Positions 44,593 through 53,615 are shown, counted from the stretch's first letter. The stretch: 64,000 nucleotides of DNA from Arsukibacterium perlucidum DSM 18276 (GCF_000382165.1 NZ_KB907714.1:29835-93834); one strand, 5' to 3'. The notes: generated by a model not told the origin, from the sequence alone. Numbers and translations: made by a program.

Positions 44593-45328
44593 ACTGGCAA
44601 TCAGTGGTTTTTTACTGGCGGTAATAGCGGTAACAGGCGGCTTTATGCTGGAGGGCGGAGCCCTCAGCACCTTGTTGCATTTACCGGCTTTTATTATCGT
44701 AGTGGGCGGCACAGTGGGCGCAGTGATGTTGCAAACTCCGCTGCCCCAGTTCAGGTTGGGCCTGAGCATGTTGCCATGGGTATTACGGCCGCAAAGTTTA
44801 CCAATGCAAAATGCGGTAGAGCGTATCGTCAACTGGGGTACCTCAGCCAGAACTAACGGTTTTTTGTCATTGGAATCTGCAGCACTGGAAGAAAGCGACC
44901 CCTTTTTACATCGCGGTTTAAATTTACTGGTTGACGGTGTTGAGGCGAAAGTGTTGCAAGACACCCTGGACGCCGAGCTTACTCTGGAGCGTGAGCGCAT
45001 GCTGCGTGGCGCCCGTATTTTTGAAGCTATGGGAGGCTACAGCCCTACAATTGGTATTGTCGGTGCGGTGTTGGGCTTAATTCAGGCGATGGCAAATATT
45101 TCTGAGCCTAAATTGCTGGGGATGGGGGTGGCCACCGCCTTTGTTGCAACAATTTACGGTGTTGGTTTTGCTAACCTGGTGTTTATTCCGGTAGGTAATA
45201 AACTGAAAAGCCTGGTGCATCAACATACCTTGTATCACGAATTGATTGTCGAGGGCCTGGTATCGATTGCTCAGGGCGAAAATCCACGCAATATCGAGCG
45301 TAAGCTCGCTGCATATCGACTGAGTTAA
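44585..45328 (+). CDS. motC: Flagellar stator protein MotA-like (MotC)
   Basis: This ion-channel stator subunit of 247 residues is of the MotA/PomA family, with four membrane segments. It has the conserved MGGYSPTIGIVGAVLGLIQAM and GVATAFVATIYGVGFANLVF helices and an acidic/basic cytoplasmic loop between. Its place after cheB, paired with motD, is that of Pseudomonas motCD, the second stator set. The main motAB or pomAB genes are not in the window. Confidence 0.9.
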   Translation: MDKLAISGFLLAVIAVTGGFMLEGGALSTLLHLPAFIIVVGGTVGAVMLQTPLPQFRLGLSMLPWVLRPQSLPMQNAVERIVNWGTSARTNGFLSLESAALEESDPFLHRGLNLLVDGVEAKVLQDTLDAELTLERERMLRGARIFEAMGGYSPTIGIVGAVLGLIQAMANISEPKLLGMGVATAFVATIYGVGFANLVFIPVGNKLKSLVHQHTLYHELIVEGLVSIAQGENPRNIERKLAAYRLS

Positions 45329-45333
45329 TTGTT

Positions 45334-46299
45334 ATGTACCGGCATAAGCAGCAACATCAGTTTGACGAACCTGAACAACTGGATCGCTGGTTAGTGTCTT
45401 ATGCAGACTATATGACATTGATGTTTGCCTTGTTTGTGGTGTTGTATGCGATGTCAGTAGTGAAGGATAAAGAATTTAGTGCCTTGGCTGATACCTTGAC
45501 TAATGTGTTTGAGCGTCCGTCTAAAACAGGCAGTGGAGCAAGTGGTCGTGGGCTATTGCCGCAGGACACGCCGAAAAGTGATTTCAGCAAATTTGGTACC
45601 TCACTGGAGCCCGCAGAAGGGCCGGAGCTGGTAGCAGACGCCAGTAAGTTGTCAGATGTCCGGCAACAGCATTTAGGCAGTCCGCTGGTATCACTGGAAC
45701 AAGAGCTTAATCAGGCGCTTGCCAATTTAATCGAGCAAGGCGTGGTGGATATACGTCAGGATGAAAACTGGCTTATCATTGAACTGAGCAGTGGTTTGTT
45801 ATTTGCCAGTGGTAGTGCAACGGCAACCAACTCTGCCCGTACTTTACTGAATGAAATAACGCGTATTATCAACCCGATAAATAATTTCATCCGGATCCGT
45901 GGCTATACTGACAATCAGCCGATAAATAACGAGTTGTTTTCATCAAACTGGGAATTATCGGTGGCCAGAGCAACATCGGTATTGCGGGTCCTGGAAGATC
46001 TGGAAACGCCATCTCATAGAATGGCGATAGAGGGTTATGGTCAGTATTATGCTGAAAGTAGCAATGAAACGGCACAGGGTCGTGCCGAAAACCGTAAAGT
46101 AGTTATTGCCCTGTCACGTTACGGCTATATGCCTGATGAGCTGGAGCAGCAGCAACAGCAAGAAGACTTACAACAACAAATACAGCAGGTTACTCAGGAA
46201 GATGGCAGTATCAGAGTGATCGCGTTGCCAGGTGGTGGGGTAAGAATCACCACCCGTCAGGATAATCCGGATGCACTGCCCGAACAACAGGAACCCTGA
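45334..46299 (+). CDS. motD: Flagellar stator protein MotB-like (MotD)
   Basis: This is the partner of MotC, a peptidoglycan-anchored stator subunit of 321 residues. The single membrane helix (about 24-44) carries the ion-binding Asp25 in SYADYMTLMF. A periplasmic linker and an OmpA-type peptidoglycan-binding domain follow (about 150-270), with RGYTDNQPINN and GRAENRKVVIAL. The C-terminus has an unusual Gln-rich extension (ELEQQQQQEDLQQQ) and a further acidic tail. Confidence 0.92.
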   Translation: MYRHKQQHQFDEPEQLDRWLVSYADYMTLMFALFVVLYAMSVVKDKEFSALADTLTNVFERPSKTGSGASGRGLLPQDTPKSDFSKFGTSLEPAEGPELVADASKLSDVRQQHLGSPLVSLEQELNQALANLIEQGVVDIRQDENWLIIELSSGLLFASGSATATNSARTLLNEITRIINPINNFIRIRGYTDNQPINNELFSSNWELSVARATSVLRVLEDLETPSHRMAIEGYGQYYAESSNETAQGRAENRKVVIALSRYGYMPDELEQQQQQEDLQQQIQQVTQEDGSIRVIALPGGGVRITTRQDNPDALPEQQEP

Positions 46300-46301
46300 A
46301 T

Positions 46302-47081
46302 GTGGTAATTTGGACAATAGCAAATCAGAAAGGTGGAGTTGGTAAAACAACGACTACTGTCACTTTAGGTGGACTGCTGGCTGAGCGAGGTAAGCGGGTA
46401 TTGCTTGTTGACACCGATCCGCATGCGTCCTTGACTTATTACTTCGGCATTGATGCTGAAGAACTGGAAAACAGCGTTTACGATATTTTTATTCGTGGCA
46501 AAGACATCACCCGGGAAGAAATTTTACAGTCGTTGTGTCCCAGTGGTGTCAACAATCTGGATATTTTGCCCTCATCGATGGCGCTGGCAACATTGGACCG
46601 TTCGTTAGGGAATAAGGGCGGCATGGGGCTTATCTTAAAAAAAGCCCTGCAAAAAGTTAAAAAGGAATATGACTACGTTTTACTCGACTGCCCGCCCGTT
46701 ATGGGCGTGTTAATGGTCAATGCGATTGCTGCCTGCGATCGGATACTGATCCCTGTGCAAACTGAGTTTCTGGCGCTGAAAGGGCTGGAGCGGATGATCG
46801 CCACCATGGCGCTGATGCGTAGCTCGCAGCAAAAAGAATATGCTTTTACTATAATTCCCACAATGTATGATAAAAGAACCCGCGCATCTCTTGAAGCTTA
46901 CAAGGAGTTAAAAGCAAAATACCAGGACAAAGTCTGGTCTGCTGTGGTGCCGGTCGATACCAAATTCCGTGATGCCAGTGAGGCACAGACGCCGCCTAAT
47001 GTATTTTCGCCTGCGTCGCGTGGGGTGTTTGCCTATAATACTCTGCTTACTTACCTGTTGCAGCTGGCGCCGGAGGCTTAA
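46302..47081 (+). CDS. parC: ParC: ParA-like ATPase for polar chemotaxis array placement
   Basis: ParC localises chemoreceptor arrays to the cell pole in Vibrio and relatives. The protein has 259 residues, a ParA/Soj ATPase with Walker A KGGVGKTT at 10-17, DTDPHASLT and the Walker B region YVLLDCPPVMG. The start is GTG, 2 bases after the motD stop; the nearby ATG reads out of frame. No parB-like gene accompanies it; the partner is ParP, which overlaps by one base. The context between motD and cheW excludes a chromosome-partition role. Confidence 0.88.
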   Translation: MVIWTIANQKGGVGKTTTTVTLGGLLAERGKRVLLVDTDPHASLTYYFGIDAEELENSVYDIFIRGKDITREEILQSLCPSGVNNLDILPSSMALATLDRSLGNKGGMGLILKKALQKVKKEYDYVLLDCPPVMGVLMVNAIAACDRILIPVQTEFLALKGLERMIATMALMRSSQQKEYAFTIIPTMYDKRTRASLEAYKELKAKYQDKVWSAVVPVDTKFRDASEAQTPPNVFSPASRGVFAYNTLLTYLLQLAPEA

Positions 47082-47875
47082 TGAGCAGTTTAATTGCCAG
47101 TCAGAAAGTTATGCAGAATTACTTGTCTGCCTTATTGACCGACGATGGTGCGACTGAAACCAGCCTGGTAGAGGACGCCAAAACCCGTGAACTGAACCGG
47201 TTGTTAGCTCAGGCCAGCCCGGTCACTGAAGTGGCGGAACTTAAACCCAGCGAAGCGGCGAAAGTGGTGCCTGCAGCGGTGAAACAGCAACTGGTAACTG
47301 CTGAAAAAACGCCGGCCGAATCCAAGGTTCCGGTGCAAAGCCGCGACGTACCAATTGCTCAGCGTCTTGGTGCCGTCCAGCAATTGCAGCCAGCGCTCAG
47401 TGCTGAGAAGGTAAGCAGTAAGGCTTACCGGCAAGGGCGTTTTCAGGCGTTATTTTTCAATGTTGCCGGCTTAAAGTTAGCGGTACCACTTACTGAGCTT
47501 GGTGGTATCCACCAGCTGGATGAAATAAACAGTTTATTCGGCAAGCCAGCCTGGTTTAAAGGCGTTATGCTATATCGCCAGCAAAAAATAAGTGTGGTGG
47601 ACAGTGCCCGCTGGGTAATGCCAGAAAAATATGATCAACAACTACAGCAAAAGCTAAACTATCAGTATGTTATTATGCTTGGCACCAGTGACTGGGGCCT
47701 GACCTGTGAAACGCTGATTAATACTTTCAGTCTGGAGCAGGACGACGTAAAGTGGCGGGAAACGGACGGCAAAAGACCCTGGATGGCAGGATTAATTAAA
47801 AAGCATATGTGTGCTTTAGTTGATGTCGACGCTATGATTAACTTACTTAATCGTGGTCAGGACATTAATGCCTGA
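47081..47875 (+). CDS. parP: ParP: CheW-domain chemotaxis array localisation protein
   Basis: ParP links ParC to CheA and chemoreceptors in Vibrio. The protein has 264 residues. The N-terminal 110 residues are a variable linker starting with SSLIASQKVMQNYLSALL, and residues about 118-258 form a CheW-like fold (FQALFFNVAGLKLAVPLTEL, VMLYRQQKISVVDSARWV). Lower similarity to CheW and the ParC neighbour support ParP. Array docking through CheA is known for the family; the CheA linker repeats upstream are a possible contact. Confidence 0.87.
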   Translation: MSSLIASQKVMQNYLSALLTDDGATETSLVEDAKTRELNRLLAQASPVTEVAELKPSEAAKVVPAAVKQQLVTAEKTPAESKVPVQSRDVPIAQRLGAVQQLQPALSAEKVSSKAYRQGRFQALFFNVAGLKLAVPLTELGGIHQLDEINSLFGKPAWFKGVMLYRQQKISVVDSARWVMPEKYDQQLQQKLNYQYVIMLGTSDWGLTCETLINTFSLEQDDVKWRETDGKRPWMAGLIKKHMCALVDVDAMINLLNRGQDINA

Positions 47876-47904
47876 GCAGGCAGCAAAATTTACAGGAGCG
47901 GTAT

Positions 47905-48399
47905 ATGAGCAATAATCAGGCAAAAGCAGCCGGAAAAAAAGAAAATGCTGATCTGGTGTTACAGTGGGTCACGTTCCGTTTGCAGGAAGAGACATACGGT
48001 ATCAATGTAATGCAGGTACAGGAAGTGTTGCGCTATACCGAAATTGCTCCGGTTCCCGGTGCACCGGGCTATGTTATGGGGATCATTAACCTGCGTGGTA
48101 ATGTGGTTACCGTTATCGATACCCGGGCCCGTTTCGGCCTGGCGCCAGGCGACGTTACCGATAATAGCCGGATTGTAATTATAGAAGCTGAACGCCAGGT
48201 TATTGGTATTCTGGTCGATAGCGTTGCTGAAGTGGTTTATCTGAAGCAATCAGAGGTTGATACAGCACCTAATGTCGGCACTGACGAGAGTGCCCGCTTT
48301 ATCCAGGGCGTTTCGAACCGCGAGGGCGAATTGCTGATCCTGGTTGACTTAAACAAATTGCTCAACGATGAAGAGTGGGAAGAAATTAATAGTTTGTGA
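47905..48399 (+). CDS. cheW: Chemotaxis coupling protein CheW
   Basis: CheW bridges chemoreceptors and CheA. The protein has 164 residues with the whole domain visible: VTFRLQEETYGINVMQVQEVLR, then PGAPGYVMGIINLRGNVVTV and GILVDSVAEVVYL. Its strand order and the NLRGNVV motif are canonical, unlike the more divergent ParP upstream. GGAG precedes the ATG. Confidence 0.95.
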   Translation: MSNNQAKAAGKKENADLVLQWVTFRLQEETYGINVMQVQEVLRYTEIAPVPGAPGYVMGIINLRGNVVTVIDTRARFGLAPGDVTDNSRIVIIEAERQVIGILVDSVAEVVYLKQSEVDTAPNVGTDESARFIQGVSNREGELLILVDLNKLLNDEEWEEINSL

Positions 48400-48413
48400 G
48401 CGGAGAACTCCCG

Positions 48414-48860
48414 ATGAACCCATGGATGCTGGGTCAGGCAATAGTTATTTTTTTGCTGTTGGTCGTGTTGTTCTGGCTGTTATTGAGACAGCACAACGCC
48501 GGCAGTAGCCAACTGACAACGCTGCAGCAGCAGCTGGAAAAGAATAGCCAGCAACTTTTAAGCGCACAAAGCGAGACCGAAGAGTTACGAGCCGGTATAA
48601 TCGGCGTGGGGCAACGGGTTTTAACCCTCGATCAGCGGGTACTATCCCTGGAAAACGAACTGCAACAGCTACAAAGCGCTTATACCGAGCTGGCCGAGCA
48701 ACAACAGGCGTTGTCGCTGACCGATCCTGAAAGCAAAATTTATACCCGGGCGATGAAAATGGTGCAACTAGGTGCCGATTTAGAAGAAATTATGCGCGAA
48801 TGTGAACTGCCGCGGGCTGAAGCCGAACTATTATTCAACCTGCATCAAGCCAAATCCTGA
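48414..48860 (+). CDS. Single-pass membrane protein with DUF2802 domain
   Basis: The protein of 148 residues has an N-terminal membrane helix (about 9-27), a coiled coil (about 35-105, rich in Gln and Glu) and a conserved C-terminal helix pair. The pair reads YTRAMKMVQLGADLEEIM and ECELPRAEAELLFNLHQ, which is typical of DUF2802. Such genes often follow cheW in Alteromonadales and Pseudomonas; their function is unknown to me. I prefer the ATG at 48414, which has GGAG upstream, to the GTG at 48396 overlapping cheW. A REP palindrome follows. Confidence 0.78.
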   Translation: MNPWMLGQAIVIFLLLVVLFWLLLRQHNAGSSQLTTLQQQLEKNSQQLLSAQSETEELRAGIIGVGQRVLTLDQRVLSLENELQQLQSAYTELAEQQQALSLTDPESKIYTRAMKMVQLGADLEEIMRECELPRAEAELLFNLHQAKS

Positions 48861-48868
48861 TAAAAAAT

Positions 48869-48944
48869 AAAAATGGGTCAGAGTGATTTAAATATTCACT
48901 CTGACCCATTTTTGTAAATTTTTTATTCACTCTGACCCATTTTT
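48869..48944. repeat. REP-like palindrome copy 2 plus an extra right arm
   Basis: An 18-base perfect inverted repeat (AAAAATGGGTCAGAGTGA and complement, loop TTTAAATAT) spans 48869-48913. A third copy of the right arm is at 48927-48944, touching the stop codon of the minus-strand flhX-like gene. The core carries an A-T insertion before GGG compared with copy 1. It sits between convergent genes and could terminate both. Confidence 0.88.
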
Positions 48945-49281
48945 AGGTTTTTAAGTCGATTCGCTGGTGAATATTCTGCCATTGCTCAGGGAATTTACCC
49001 TGAAGTACATAAGAAAATGCAATCAGTTCAGCAATCACAATATACAACTCTTTTGGAATGTTATCGCCCAGTTGCAATTGGCTTAGCAGCCGGTTTAACT
49101 CATCATCCTGATGAATCAGAACACCGTGTTCTCTGGCCAGGGCAATAATATCTTCAGCCAGCTCGCCATGCCCTTTGGCAACAATAGTAGGTGCCGTTTT
49201 GCCATCATATTTCAAGGCGGTGGCACTTTTTTGCGCAGTGCTTTCTGACTTGACGTTGTTGAAGGTGTCGTTTTTATTCAT
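48943..49281 (-). CDS. flhX: FlhB C-terminal-domain paralogue (FlhX-like)
   Basis: The protein of 112 residues matches only the soluble C-terminal domain of FlhB (ALKYDGKTAPTIVAKGHGELA, HQDDELNRLLSQLQLGDNIP and ELYIVIAELIAFSYVLQG). It has no membrane part and no NPTH motif. Such short FlhB-like proteins occur in many bacteria and may partly replace the cleaved FlhB C-domain in substrate switching. It is paired with a FliK-like gene, from which it is separated by a 4-base overlap, so a regulatory role on hook length is plausible. Confidence 0.85.
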   Translation of the reverse strand: MNKNDTFNNVKSESTAQKSATALKYDGKTAPTIVAKGHGELAEDIIALAREHGVLIHQDDELNRLLSQLQLGDNIPKELYIVIAELIAFSYVLQGKFPEQWQNIHQRIDLKT

Positions 49282-51257
49282 ACTCTTACCGTTAAAAGGC
49301 TATTGTGGCGTGGGATTAAGCTATCAGGTATTTTACCAAGCTGACAGTTAGCCTCGCTTACCGTCAAACCCTGTGCAGTACAACGGTCTTTTAACAGTGG
49401 CAGAAACTTCTGTGCCAGCCGCAGGGCTTCATTGTGATCGGTATAAAACTGCAGCTGTAAGTCTTGTTCCTGCAATTTAGCCATTGCCAGCAAATTGCCA
49501 TATTGCTGCAAATCAAATTTCATGGTCAGTTGCCACTGCTTTTGGGCCGCTGTGCCGGTTTTACCATCGGCTTCGCGTTTCTCTAACAGCAGCTGCGGCA
49601 TTATGGTCTGGCCTTGCTGTTGCAGAGGCAGCTGCAATAGCCACTGCTGTAATTGGCTTTGTGCATCTACGGTAGCTAACTGGCTTTGCTGCAATGGGCT
49701 ACTTAAGCTGGCCAGCTGACGCAGTGCTGTAGCGGCTTGCGCGGGATCAAGTTGTGAAACCAGCTGACTTAAACGGTTTGCCGGGGTGTTGTTGGCAGGG
49801 GTTAGCGGCTTCTGGCTTAAATGGCCCAGTAGTAACTGGATTGCCAGCGCCAGGGTGCCGCCGGTAGTCTGCAGATTAGGCTGGCTTTGCAACGGTTGAA
49901 ATTGCAACAAGGCGGCCAGCTGAGCTGCGACAGCGGGTGGCGCCAGCGGTTTGCTGATTTCAGGCAGGCTTTGCTGGATCTGATTGAACAACTGCTGCAG
50001 GGGTGCTGGTAGGTTAGGCATGCTGTTCGGCTGCATTAAAGGCTGCGATAACAAAGGCAACAAGTTGCGCCAGGCCTGAGCTTTAGCTTCCGGAGCCAGT
50101 TGCAACAGCTGTTGTGTGGCATGTCCACTGGCCTGATTATGCTTTGCCGCTAAGAGCGTCGACATAGCTTTTAATGGAGCGGCTTGCCAGCTAATGGGTC
50201 TGTCGAGCTGGCTCTGACTGACAGTTAGTTGCTGGCTGTGTCCGGCTGGTTGCATGATCAGTTGCCATTGGCCACTTTTTGTTACCGGTGCTTGTAACTG
50301 CAACAGTATTGGCACAGTGGCATTGCTGGAGTTGGCAGCAGCGCTTGCGGTATTACCTGCAGGGCTTTTGCTGTTTAATGTTGCCATTGCAGCTACAAGG
50401 TGCGGTGGAATACTGATACTAAGCTGGCCGAGGGCGATTTTGCCGGCAGTGGGCGATATTGCTTGCTGTATCGGTGGCAACTGGCTGATTAACGCCTGTA
50501 GTAGCTGTTGCTGGCTTGCTGCAGTTAGCGGTAGTGCCGGGACACCAGAGGCGGCAGGCTGTAACGAGAGCTGCACAGCGGCAGCTGGCTGGTTAAAGGT
50601 AATATTAAGCATTACGGGTTGGCGGCCGCTCATATTCTGCAGCTGCTGCGCGGTTTGCTGAGATGGCGCTGACGTCTGCTGACCAGACTGGATTAGCCTG
50701 ATTAACGCGGCCAGCTCTTTAGCTGTTAATGTCAGCAACACCTGACTGGCCGTAGTTGTCCCTGTTAGTTGTAGCTGACCTGTTTTGAGATCAAATTGCA
50801 GCGGCACTGTAAGTTTATCAGCTGTTGGCTGTATGTTAGCCGGCGCGCTAACCGCCTGGTTAATAGCCTGCCCCTGAACCTGCAGTGGTAACTGCTGGTT
50901 AAGCCATTGACTAATCACGGGTTGTAGCTGGGCTGTGCTAAGGGTTATGCTGCTGGCTGCTGTCGGGATAGTCAGCAACGTCAGGTTTAACTGGTTGTTC
51001 GGTGTCAGGCTTAATTTAACCTGTAACTGCGGGCCAAACTGCTGACTGAGCTGGCGGCCCAGTTGCGCCGGCAGCTTGATAACCAGCGGGCCTTGCGGTG
51101 TTTGCAGCTGCACCTGGCTGGCACCGGATAGCATCTGCAGCCTGGCAGTATATAACTCTCCTACCAACAGCTTCAGCTCACCACCTGTGGCTCCGGCTTT
51201 ATTTCCGGTGGTTGCTGGCGGATTCTGCAGTAATTTGTCCAGATTGATCTGGTTCAT
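49278..51257 (-). CDS. Second FliK-like hook-length/T3SS control protein
   Basis: The protein of 659 residues is strongly Gln/Leu/Pro/Ala-rich. Its first 100 residues (ELKLLVGELYTARLQML, TPQGPLVIKLPAQLG) and its last 110 residues (QWQLTMKFDLQQYGNLLAMA, DLQLQFYTDHNEALRLAQ) resemble the folded FliK C-domain in pattern. The middle is disordered. It is the only partner of the FlhX-like gene and lies on the opposite strand to both neighbours. I infer a FliK role from this pairing; the classic FliK is at 27052-29040. Two FliK-like proteins in one locus is unusual. Confidence 0.7.
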   Translation of the reverse strand: MNQINLDKLLQNPPATTGNKAGATGGELKLLVGELYTARLQMLSGASQVQLQTPQGPLVIKLPAQLGRQLSQQFGPQLQVKLSLTPNNQLNLTLLTIPTAASSITLSTAQLQPVISQWLNQQLPLQVQGQAINQAVSAPANIQPTADKLTVPLQFDLKTGQLQLTGTTTASQVLLTLTAKELAALIRLIQSGQQTSAPSQQTAQQLQNMSGRQPVMLNITFNQPAAAVQLSLQPAASGVPALPLTAASQQQLLQALISQLPPIQQAISPTAGKIALGQLSISIPPHLVAAMATLNSKSPAGNTASAAANSSNATVPILLQLQAPVTKSGQWQLIMQPAGHSQQLTVSQSQLDRPISWQAAPLKAMSTLLAAKHNQASGHATQQLLQLAPEAKAQAWRNLLPLLSQPLMQPNSMPNLPAPLQQLFNQIQQSLPEISKPLAPPAVAAQLAALLQFQPLQSQPNLQTTGGTLALAIQLLLGHLSQKPLTPANNTPANRLSQLVSQLDPAQAATALRQLASLSSPLQQSQLATVDAQSQLQQWLLQLPLQQQGQTIMPQLLLEKREADGKTGTAAQKQWQLTMKFDLQQYGNLLAMAKLQEQDLQLQFYTDHNEALRLAQKFLPLLKDRCTAQGLTVSEANCQLGKIPDSLIPRHNSLLTVRV

Positions 51258-51291
51258 ATTTCCTCTGATAAATCACGGTGCCTGACGTGGA

Positions 51292-51320
51292 TCTGATTCG
51301 TATTCCGGCCGTGGTATGCT
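51292..51320 (+). promoter_or_regulatory. Possible promoter for the ccm operon
   Basis: An extended -10 (TGGTATGCT, hexamer 51315-51320) is preceded at 17 bases by the poor -35 TCTGAT. It lies in the 103-base gap between the divergent FliK-like gene and ccmA and is the best candidate there, but the match is weak. Confidence 0.3.
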
Positions 51321-51360
51321 ACTATGCGCGCAATTTTAACAGCAGTCGATACTGAGGCCA

Positions 51361-52020
51361 GTGAACATAACGCAGCCATCATCAGCAAGCAACGCCGGAC
51401 CCATTTTGCAGGGGCAGGATTTAAGTTGTATCCGGCAAGACCGGGTATTATTTGCCCAATTATCTCTGCAACTGCACCGCGGTCAGCTCCTGCAAATTCA
51501 AGGCAAAAACGGTGCCGGCAAAAGCTCCCTATTGCGTATTCTTGCCGGTTTAGCTCAGCCCGACGATGGCCTGCTTTATTACAAGGCTAAGCCATTGGCA
51601 CATAGCTTGCCAGCTTATTGTGGCAACTTATGCTATATCGGCCACCAAAGCGGCATTCATGAGCAATTAACCGCCCTGGAAAATTTAGGTTTCTGGCGGG
51701 CCGCATCAGGTCTGAACCCGGCCGATGATTGGGCCCTGCTGGCGCAGCTTGGCCTGGCCGGGCTGGAAGATGTGCCTTGCCGTATGTTGTCAGCCGGACA
51801 GCAGCGGCGCGTATCACTGGCCCGGCTATGGTTAACGCCGGCGGTAATTTGGATCCTGGATGAGCCATTTACTGCACTGGACCAGGCTGCTATCGGTTTG
51901 TTACAGCAGCATATGCTCGATCACCTGAATAACGGCGGCGCTATTATTCTTACCACCCACCAAAGCCTGACCCTGCAATTTCAATCTTTGGTACAGCTGG
52001 AGCTGGCTTACAGATGGTGA
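51361..52020 (+). CDS. ccmA: Cytochrome c maturation ABC transporter ATPase CcmA
   Basis: CcmA is the ATPase of the CcmABCD complex that releases haem-loaded CcmE. The protein has 219 residues. Walker A GKNGAGKSS is at 48-56, the signature LSAGQQRRVSLARLWL and Walker B VIWILDEPFTALD are intact. The start is GTG with GAGG upstream. The first of nine ccm genes, it overlaps ccmB by 7 bases. Confidence 0.94.
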   Translation: MNITQPSSASNAGPILQGQDLSCIRQDRVLFAQLSLQLHRGQLLQIQGKNGAGKSSLLRILAGLAQPDDGLLYYKAKPLAHSLPAYCGNLCYIGHQSGIHEQLTALENLGFWRAASGLNPADDWALLAQLGLAGLEDVPCRMLSAGQQRRVSLARLWLTPAVIWILDEPFTALDQAAIGLLQQHMLDHLNNGGAIILTTHQSLTLQFQSLVQLELAYRW

Positions 52021-52676
52021 GTTTAGTTTTTTTACAACGTGAATTGCGTTTACTGGCCCGGCAAAAAGCAGACTGGCTTAATCCGATTCTGTTTTTTATT
52101 ATCGTGCTTAGCCTGTTTCCGCTTGGCGTTGGGCCAGAGCCCAATATGTTACGTATTATTGCTCCGGGAGTAATATGGATTGCGGCATTGCTCAGTGTGC
52201 TGTTGGCGGCAGAGCGGTTGTTTAAAGACGATTATCGTAATGGTGTTATTGAGCAGCTGGTGGCCGGACGGCAAAGTCTGCTGCCATTTGTGTTGGCGAA
52301 AACCTTTGCTAACTGGTTAAGTACGGGGTTGCCATTACTGGTGTTATCACCGGTTGTTGCCTTATTGCTTGGGCTTGGGCAAGCGGAGCTGGGCGCAATG
52401 GCACTTACGCTGTTGCTGGGCACCCCTTTGCTAAGCCTGTTAAGCGTTTTGGGCTCAGCACTTACTATGGCAGCCGATAAAGGTGGTATTTTACTGGCGC
52501 TACTGATATTGCCGCTGTATATTCCGCTTTTAATTTTTGCCAGCAGCGCGATAGAGGCGGCCAGCATGGGGCTTGGCTATCAGGGGCAGTTGGCCATTTT
52601 ACTGGCCATGTTATTATTGGCGTTAGCGCTGGTACCGATGGCTGTAACCAGTGCTTTGCGAATTAATGTGAGTTGA
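52014..52676 (+). CDS. ccmB: Haem exporter membrane protein CcmB
   Basis: CcmB is the permease partner of CcmA. The protein has 220 residues with six membrane helices. It has the family start FLQRELRLLARQKADWLNPILFFI-like pattern and the SLFPLGVGPEPNMLRIIAPG segment. ccmC follows after one base. Confidence 0.94.
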   Translation: MVSLVFLQRELRLLARQKADWLNPILFFIIVLSLFPLGVGPEPNMLRIIAPGVIWIAALLSVLLAAERLFKDDYRNGVIEQLVAGRQSLLPFVLAKTFANWLSTGLPLLVLSPVVALLLGLGQAELGAMALTLLLGTPLLSLLSVLGSALTMAADKGGILLALLILPLYIPLLIFASSAIEAASMGLGYQGQLAILLAMLLLALALVPMAVTSALRINVS

Positions 52677-52677
52677 T

Positions 52678-53412
52678 ATGTTTAAGTGGTTAGATCCGTA
52701 CGCAAAAAGTGAAACGCTTTATCATTTCTGCGGCAAGTTACTGCCTTACCTGATGGTGAGCGCGCTGGCTCTGCTGTTGCTGGGTAATATCTGGGGGCTG
52801 GCTTTTACCCCGGCCGATTATCAGCAAGGCGACAGCTACCGGATAATTCATATTCATGTGCCATCGGCCATTATGTCGATGGGCGCCTATGCTGCTATGG
52901 CCAGTGCTGCCTTTGTGGCGCTGGTGTGGCAAATTAAAGTTGCGCACTGGGCCGTGCTGGCTATCGCACCTATTGGAGCCATTTATACGGCGATAGCCCT
53001 GATAACCGGTATGGCCTGGGGTAAGCCAATGTGGGGCGCCTGGTGGGTATGGGATGCCCGCTTAACCTCGGAACTTATTCTGTTATTTTTGTACTTAGGA
53101 GTAATAGCATTAAACGGCGCGTTCAGTGATCGTCAGGTTGGGGCCAAAGTATCCAGTTTACTGGCGTTAATCGGGGTGATTAATCTGCCCATTATTCATT
53201 TTTCAGTGGAGTGGTGGAATACCCTGCATCAGGGGGCAACGATTACCAAGTTTGCCAAGCCATCGATCGACCCAAGCATGCTGTGGCCACTGTTAATCAG
53301 CATACTGGCTTTTGCCGTGTTATTGATGGCGCTAACCTGTTTACGCCTGCGTACTGCCATTTTAGTGAACGAGCAGCACCGGCCCTGGGTCAGAAAGCTG
53401 GTAGGAGGCTAA
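52678..53412 (+). CDS. ccmC: Haem-handling membrane protein CcmC
   Basis: CcmC binds haem and loads it on CcmE. The protein has 244 residues with six membrane helices. The tryptophan-rich WWD motif WGAWWVWDARLTSELI is intact. His residues that can ligate haem are in IIHIHVPSA and IIHFSVEWWNTLHQG. Confidence 0.95.
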   Translation: MFKWLDPYAKSETLYHFCGKLLPYLMVSALALLLLGNIWGLAFTPADYQQGDSYRIIHIHVPSAIMSMGAYAAMASAAFVALVWQIKVAHWAVLAIAPIGAIYTAIALITGMAWGKPMWGAWWVWDARLTSELILLFLYLGVIALNGAFSDRQVGAKVSSLLALIGVINLPIIHFSVEWWNTLHQGATITKFAKPSIDPSMLWPLLISILAFAVLLMALTCLRLRTAILVNEQHRPWVRKLVGG

Positions 53413-53414
53413 CC

Positions 53415-53615
53415 GTGCATTTTCAATCTTTCAGTGAGTTTCTGGCCATGGGTGGTTACGGCTTTTTTGTCTGGTTATCGTTTGGTGCAACCTACCTGCT
53501 GTTGTCGGGGTTAATTGCAGCCAGTGTTTACCAGCACAAGCAGTTTAAACAGCAACTAAAAGCCACTATTGCCCGTGAGCAACGTGTTAAGCAGTATCAG
53601 GAGCAACAAGTCTAA
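53415..53615 (+). CDS. ccmD: Haem exporter accessory protein CcmD (GTG start)
   Basis: CcmD is a small single-helix membrane protein that stabilises CcmABC with CcmE. At 66 residues it is typical: [20 protein letters not shown] gives the helix and a basic tail follows. The GTG at 53415 has GGAGG upstream. The frame is open further upstream but that part lies inside ccmC. It overlaps ccmE by one base. Confidence 0.9.
   Translation: MHFQSFSEFLAMGGYGFFVWLSFGATYLLLSGLIAASVYQHKQFKQQLKATIAREQRVKQYQEQQV

Noticed and set aside
46302..47081. ParA gene as a chromosome or plasmid partition system
   Set aside because: There is no ParB or parS-like repeat, and the gene lies between motD and a CheW-domain gene, the ParC context.
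53211..53414. Upstream extension of ccmD
   Set aside because: The extra 68 codons lie wholly within ccmC and do not resemble CcmD.
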